64,000 nt of DNA from CAZKUN01 sp964555935 (GTDB lineage Bacteria; Armatimonadota; Zipacnadia; Zipacnadales; VGFC01). Positions 60,350-64,000 of the stretch are shown in pieces. Positions within the stretch are counted from its first letter, which is position 1, and the number at the start of each line of letters is the position of its first letter. The DNA lies in assembly GCA_964555935.1 (NCBI GenBank), contig CAZKUN010000014.1, forward strand, positions 1 through 64,000, read 5' to 3'. The notes under the pieces were generated by a model. The model was not told where the DNA came from, ran no database searches, and saw only the letters and a list, made by a program, of their open reading frames with translations. The translations under genes were made by a program, and so were the position numbers.

Positions 60350-60892
60350 GGCCATCTCCGCCATCAGTTCCTGCCCCAATCGGTGGCCCGTGGGCGTCTT
60401 GAAGACTGTCTCCGCCAGCTCGCAAAGCTTGTCGTGAGCGAGGTGGCCGAAGTCATCCGGCAGGTTTACCAGCCAGTCCGCGTCCCAGATGACGCGGAAC
60501 TCCGGCGTGTCGATGTCGCGCGCGCTGTGGTGGTTGGCGATGATCCGGCAGACGTGGTCGACAGTGTCCTCGCCCATGCCAAGCCCCTCCATGATCGGCC
60601 GCGCGATGGGCGGGCCTTCGATCTCCTGATACCCTCCGGCTGACGAGCCGTGTTTCCGCTCCGCCTCCTGGATCCCAATGTCGTGCAGGACCGCCGCGGC
60701 AAACACCACGCGAACATCGGCTTGCTCGTGGGCGAGAATCTCCTGCGCGCGGTCCAGGACCTTCAGCGCGTGGGCAATTCGCCGACTGTCGTCGCCGAAC
60801 CGCGCCTCCATGGCGTCTACGAGGTCTGCCAGGAGCGTCGCATCGGCGGCGTCGACGGCGTCGGCGATCTCAGGCCTGAGCAAGTCGGGCAT
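60347..60892 (-). CDS. HD-domain phosphohydrolase
   Basis: A 181-residue HD-superfamily protein. Metal-ligand candidates are H41 (RIAHALKV), H70-D71 (VLHDIG), H121/H122 (ANHHSARD) and D137/D139 (IWDADWLVN). Such proteins hydrolyse nucleotides or other phosphoesters. It is the third gene of a minus-strand operon and starts 16 bp after the SPL-type radical SAM gene. Stop codon TAG coincides with the end of the palindromic element. Confidence 0.82.
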   Translation of the reverse strand: MPDLLRPEIADAVDAADATLLADLVDAMEARFGDDSRRIAHALKVLDRAQEILAHEQADVRVVFAAAVLHDIGIQEAERKHGSSAGGYQEIEGPPIARPIMEGLGMGEDTVDHVCRIIANHHSARDIDTPEFRVIWDADWLVNLPDDFGHLAHDKLCELAETVFKTPTGHRLGQELMAEMA

Positions 60893-60908
60893 GGCGGACG
60901 CCCTCCGG

Positions 60909-62207
60909 TTAACTGGATGGGAAGTATGTCGACGCTGGAATGGTCTCGCCGGTCTTCATCCTCGGCCCAGGAAGCTGGACCGGATTGCAGCCGCACATGA
61001 ACGTGCGAGCGTTCTGCCCGATCTCGTCGGCTAGCTCTTCCCACATCTCGCGAGTCTCGGTCGAGAGGAAGATCGGCACGTCCGCATCGTGCTTGCGGAC
61101 CTCGCTGGTGAGGAAGCGGTAGATTTCGGCGCGGCTGTCGTGGGGGAACGGCGAATGTGTCTCGCCGTCCATGTCGGCGATCGATTCCTCCGCGGCTCGG
61201 ATGAAGTCGGGGTCGATGAGGCCGGGGAATCTGGCGTTGACCGTCTCGAGCGTCATCCAGATCATCACGCAGAAGCCAATGGTCTCCGGTCGCACGGATG
61301 CGAAGACCGATTCGATCAGCGCCGCGTAATCCTCGCGCCAGCCGATGATCGGGATCGTCGGCTTGAGTTTGATGCGGATCGGTATGCCCATTTCCGAGCA
61401 CTTCCGCATGGCCTCGATCCTCGCCGCGGCCGATGGCGAGCCGGGCTCGATTTGGCTCGCGATGCCTTCGGATGCGAGACTCCAGACGCCGATCAGACGG
61501 TCGCGTTTCGGCTCATCGGCGATCCAGTCTACGTTGTCGGAGTTGCTGTGGAAGTAGCCGTAGCGGTCGTGCTTGGCAAGCGTGGCGAGGTATGAGCGAA
61601 ACACGCCGTATTCGGGCTCAAGTGAGATCGCGTCGGCACCCCAGCCCATCATCCGGAAGCAGCGTTGATCCGGCGTCTCGAGGATCGTCGGCTCGACCAC
61701 TTGCTCCATGAACTCATCGATGTTCATGCCGAGGGCGACGTGTTTCCCAAACTTGCCGTCGCCGCAGTAGAAGCACCCATGAGAGCACCCCGCCGCGACG
61801 CCGAAGTCCCGGGTCGGCCAGCAGACCATGTTGCGTTCGGTATCGCTCTCATAGGAGTGGTAGCCACGGGTGGGGTCGATATGCCCGAGCACGTTTCCGA
61901 GGATGCCGCGCGGGACATCCTCCGGGGCGTTGCTGATGACCGGATCATCTGCTGCGTCCGCGCCGAGCGTCAGTCGCGTGAGGACGATCGGCCGTTGGTG
62001 CTCGATCGGCAGGTCGGCCGCCGCGTCACCAGGCGGCCAAGCTTGGATCTCGCGCGCCACATCGCAGGCGTCGGTTTCTCCGTAGGTGCGGAGATCCTCG
62101 CGGCTCTTGCCGAGGGCCCCCAGGATCCGGTCGACGCGCGCCATGGCGTCGGCGTTGTCGGCGAGGGCACTGTGGAAGTAGATGCTGGTTGGCTTGAGAG
62201 CGTACAT
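60909..62207 (-). CDS. Radical SAM protein of the spore photoproduct lyase (SPL) type
   Basis: A 432-residue radical SAM protein with the CX3CX2C cluster C141-C145-C148 (GVAAGCSHGCFYCGDGKFG). The later segments GVWSLASEGIASQIEPGSPS, AARIEAMRKCSEMGIPIRIKLKPTIPIIG and WREDYAALIESVF follow the SPL-family pattern. In Bacillus SPL repairs spore photoproduct; homologues in non-sporulating bacteria have other or unknown roles. ATG 62207 follows AAGGAGCC; the frame is open to 62273. It lies 25 bp after the glycosidase-like gene and 16 bp before the HD-domain gene, so the three are probably cotranscribed. Confidence 0.8.
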   Translation of the reverse strand: MYALKPTSIYFHSALADNADAMARVDRILGALGKSREDLRTYGETDACDVAREIQAWPPGDAAADLPIEHQRPIVLTRLTLGADAADDPVISNAPEDVPRGILGNVLGHIDPTRGYHSYESDTERNMVCWPTRDFGVAAGCSHGCFYCGDGKFGKHVALGMNIDEFMEQVVEPTILETPDQRCFRMMGWGADAISLEPEYGVFRSYLATLAKHDRYGYFHSNSDNVDWIADEPKRDRLIGVWSLASEGIASQIEPGSPSAAARIEAMRKCSEMGIPIRIKLKPTIPIIGWREDYAALIESVFASVRPETIGFCVMIWMTLETVNARFPGLIDPDFIRAAEESIADMDGETHSPFPHDSRAEIYRFLTSEVRKHDADVPIFLSTETREMWEELADEIGQNARTFMCGCNPVQLPGPRMKTGETIPASTYFPSS

Positions 62208-62232
62208 GCGAAGGCTCCTTGTGCGGGTGGGC

Positions 62233-63900
62233 TTAACGGGCTCTGCGTGTTCGGCTGAAATCTCCCACGGCAATCACCCAATCGGATTCGTGGGGCGCGG
62301 TCCAAGTCTGTTTCGCGGCTGGAAGATCGCCCAGGGCGATCTCTCCGCAATCGGCTGTGGTATCGATGGCGACGGCGGGAAGGGGCCCCGCCGACTCCGA
62401 TAGGTCGATGTCGATCGACTGTGTCTGCTCGCCATAGAAAACGTAGTGCTCGCGATCTGGAGATGCGAGACAATACGCGCTCGTCAGGTCGTCGCGCGGC
62501 TCCATGTCCAGGAGGAAGCGACCGCGCCAGAACTCGCGGTGCGTGCGGAATGCCTGTTTGAGCGATTCGGGGTGGTATCCGCATGGGCCCTCCGGACGGA
62601 ATGGCCCGTAATCGTTGAAGCGGGTGGAGTAGTGGCCGAAGAAGCCACCCATGCCGCCGGCCATCGCTTCCCACCAGACTAGCCGCCGCGAGCCGCTCTC
62701 ATTTAGTCGCTCGGGATCGGGCACGGAGCCTGGCCAGCACCGCCACCGGTTGTAGGTATGCCGCTCCTCGTAGATGGAAGGCTTGTATGGTCGCGTCTGT
62801 AGGTGCTGCCTGACCTCGTCGTAGTCGGCGGGGCCTTTGTCCGTGGTCTCGAGTTCGTAGGGGTTGCCGCCGAACCCGGCGTACGAGAGGGCCCCGAAGC
62901 TGTCGTCATCCCATCCCCGAGACATCAGCAGATGTGGCCAGCCCATGCGTTGGTTCAGTTGCTCGGCCCACCAGGCTCCGTCGGCTTCGGCGCTGGGCAT
63001 CTCAATGGTGTCGAAGCCGAAGTTCATGGTCCAGCCCGGCAGGGGACCCAGCCGCGCGGCTATGTAGCGGATGAGTCGTTGGTGCCTCGGCCCTCGAAAC
63101 CCGTCGCCGAGATGGTTGGGCGTCTGCTTGCGGCCGTTGTCACCCCACGCCCAGATGTGCGTTCGCCCTCCGCGTTGGTGCGCGTGTCTGATGGCAAGCT
63201 CAAGGGCGTCGAAGAGGGCTGGATCGGGTTCGTCCAAGTCCGGGTCGGCGCCGCCGGAGAAGTCGCCGATGCTGAGCGCGCCCATGCGGAACCAACTGTA
63301 GAAGACGGAGAAGAAATAGGTGTTGAACCCGTTCTCCCGCGTGTCGTCCCAGTAGGCATCGATCAGGCCTGCTCGGTCCGGATCCCCCAGTATTCGCGTT
63401 GCGTGTTCGTGCTGCTGCGAGTAGTCTTGCTGATTCATGTAGACGTTCAGCAGGTAGCCCTCAAGGTGGGCGTCGTTGCCGGTCTGGACCGCGTACTTGT
63501 TGCCCTGATGGGTCAGAAAGCCCCTGATCGCCGGGTCGGCGTTGGGCCTAACCCGGACAATGCCTGCGTGGCCATCGAGGTCAGGGTCTTGGCTTTGCGT
63601 GGTAAATGTCCAGCGCCCCGTGGCCGTGCCTGTGAAGCGGAACGCCCATGTCTCGTCGCCGACGTAGAACATCTCCGTGACGTGTAGTTTGCCAGAACGT
63701 TGGTGGGTGAACGTGACCGTGGCGACGAGGTCGAACGGGTTGCCCCCGCACGTGGGGTTGGCGACTGACCACTCCACCCACTCGTACATCCTGGATGTCC
63801 GCGGGCCGAGGTCGCTTGATTGGGCGATGGTTGGCCCAATGCAGGCGACCGCCGCGGTGAGCAGCGTGATGAAGATGGCATGGCGCGCCTGTCGGGGCAT
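62233..63900 (-). CDS. Secreted DUF5060-domain glycoside hydrolase-like protein
   Basis: A 555-residue exported protein (signal peptide MPRQARHAIFITLLTAAVAC). A DUF5060-like Ig domain lies at about 38-125 (YEWVEWSVANPTCGGNPFDL, FYVGDETWAFRFTGTATGRW). A TIM barrel follows (GFNTYFFSVFYSWFRMG, GGRTHIWAWGDNG, LGPLPGWTMNFGFDTIEMPS, GWPHLLMSRGWDDD, LVWWEAMAGGMGGFFGHYS) with a terminal beta domain (EHYVFYGEQTQSIDIDLSES). It resembles putative collagen/mucin- or plant-glycan-active barrels (DUF4038-like). No good ribosome site is seen at 63900. It heads the operon with the SPL-type and HD genes; the remaining 100 bp upstream show no further feature. Confidence 0.72.
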   Translation of the reverse strand: MPRQARHAIFITLLTAAVACIGPTIAQSSDLGPRTSRMYEWVEWSVANPTCGGNPFDLVATVTFTHQRSGKLHVTEMFYVGDETWAFRFTGTATGRWTFTTQSQDPDLDGHAGIVRVRPNADPAIRGFLTHQGNKYAVQTGNDAHLEGYLLNVYMNQQDYSQQHEHATRILGDPDRAGLIDAYWDDTRENGFNTYFFSVFYSWFRMGALSIGDFSGGADPDLDEPDPALFDALELAIRHAHQRGGRTHIWAWGDNGRKQTPNHLGDGFRGPRHQRLIRYIAARLGPLPGWTMNFGFDTIEMPSAEADGAWWAEQLNQRMGWPHLLMSRGWDDDSFGALSYAGFGGNPYELETTDKGPADYDEVRQHLQTRPYKPSIYEERHTYNRWRCWPGSVPDPERLNESGSRRLVWWEAMAGGMGGFFGHYSTRFNDYGPFRPEGPCGYHPESLKQAFRTHREFWRGRFLLDMEPRDDLTSAYCLASPDREHYVFYGEQTQSIDIDLSESAGPLPAVAIDTTADCGEIALGDLPAAKQTWTAPHESDWVIAVGDFSRTRRAR

Positions 63901-64000
63901 GAATGTCTCGCTGTCTGCTGGGTTGCGGGTGAGTTCCGTGCGGCTCGCGCGTGAGCCTTCTCCGTGGGGACCGAGCCTGTATCGGAGTATTGGGGCTGCA

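Overview
The window is a GC-rich stretch of a bacterial chromosome with genes on both strands. It contains two 10-base runs of N (18801-18810 and 43812-43821), so it is a scaffolded, probably metagenome-derived assembly. The pseudopilin at 33178 carries a FPVFARAREKAR-type sequence after its N-terminal helix. That sequence, plus the many secreted glycosidase-like proteins, URO-D-like proteins and an isolated PqqD-like protein, recalls Armatimonadota and neighbouring uncultured lineages of planctomycete or Lentisphaerae type. This placement is inference only. There are no rRNA or tRNA genes, no phage or transposase genes and no CRISPR array that I can see.

Layout. 36-1154 (minus) encodes a HEAT-repeat protein. 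1483-8312 (minus) is a two-gene polysaccharide locus (large GH101/DUF5696-like enzyme, then a heparinase II/III-like lyase). 8651-9601 is a URO-D-like protein closed by a strong hairpin. 9697-13396 (plus) is a tightly overlapped operon: membrane protein, PqqD-like RRE protein, MtaA/URO-D-like protein, MBL-fold hydrolase, TIM-barrel sugar isomerase. 13685-20342 (plus) holds a fused M16 peptidase, an HxlB-like isomerase, RelA/SpoT (broken by an assembly gap) and a Bacteroidetes-type 'asparagine synthetase B-like' exported protein. 20345-24435 (minus) encodes a LamG/propeller chimera and a matrixin-like metalloprotease. 24599-29515 (plus) holds a DUF2780-like protein, a PPC-repeat secreted protein and a stand-alone acetyl-CoA synthase (CdhC/AcsB-type) with a complete A-cluster motif. 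30086-33035 is a DtxR-FeoA-FeoB-Cys-rich protein iron operon preceded by a DtxR-type box. 33178-34527 holds a pseudopilin and a small exported protein.

From 34989 to the end the window is dominated by secreted carbohydrate-active proteins: an alpha/alpha-barrel-like protein, a methyltransferase-PQQ propeller-LamG fusion, GH53/GH5-like and DUF5060-type enzymes, a pair of duplicated TIM-barrel proteins behind a beta-helix protein and a URO-D homologue, a DUF6259-like enzyme, and finally a DUF5060-GH / SPL-type radical SAM / HD-domain operon. Housekeeping genes in between are lnt (48890) and an EF-hand lipoprotein (42334). The many signal peptides, and the absence of sugar transporters or SusCD pairs here, suggest extracellular or periplasmic glycan breakdown with uptake encoded elsewhere.

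The most unusual signals are: (1) a family of small palindromic elements, one with perfect 16-bp terminal inverted repeats, sitting exactly at stop codons and once read through in frame inside a gene; (2) the orphan acetyl-CoA synthase; (3) the PqqD/URO-D/MBL operon without radical SAM partner or obvious precursor; (4) a 47-bp leader sequence shared by two neighbouring genes, one of which seems to start at an AUA codon.
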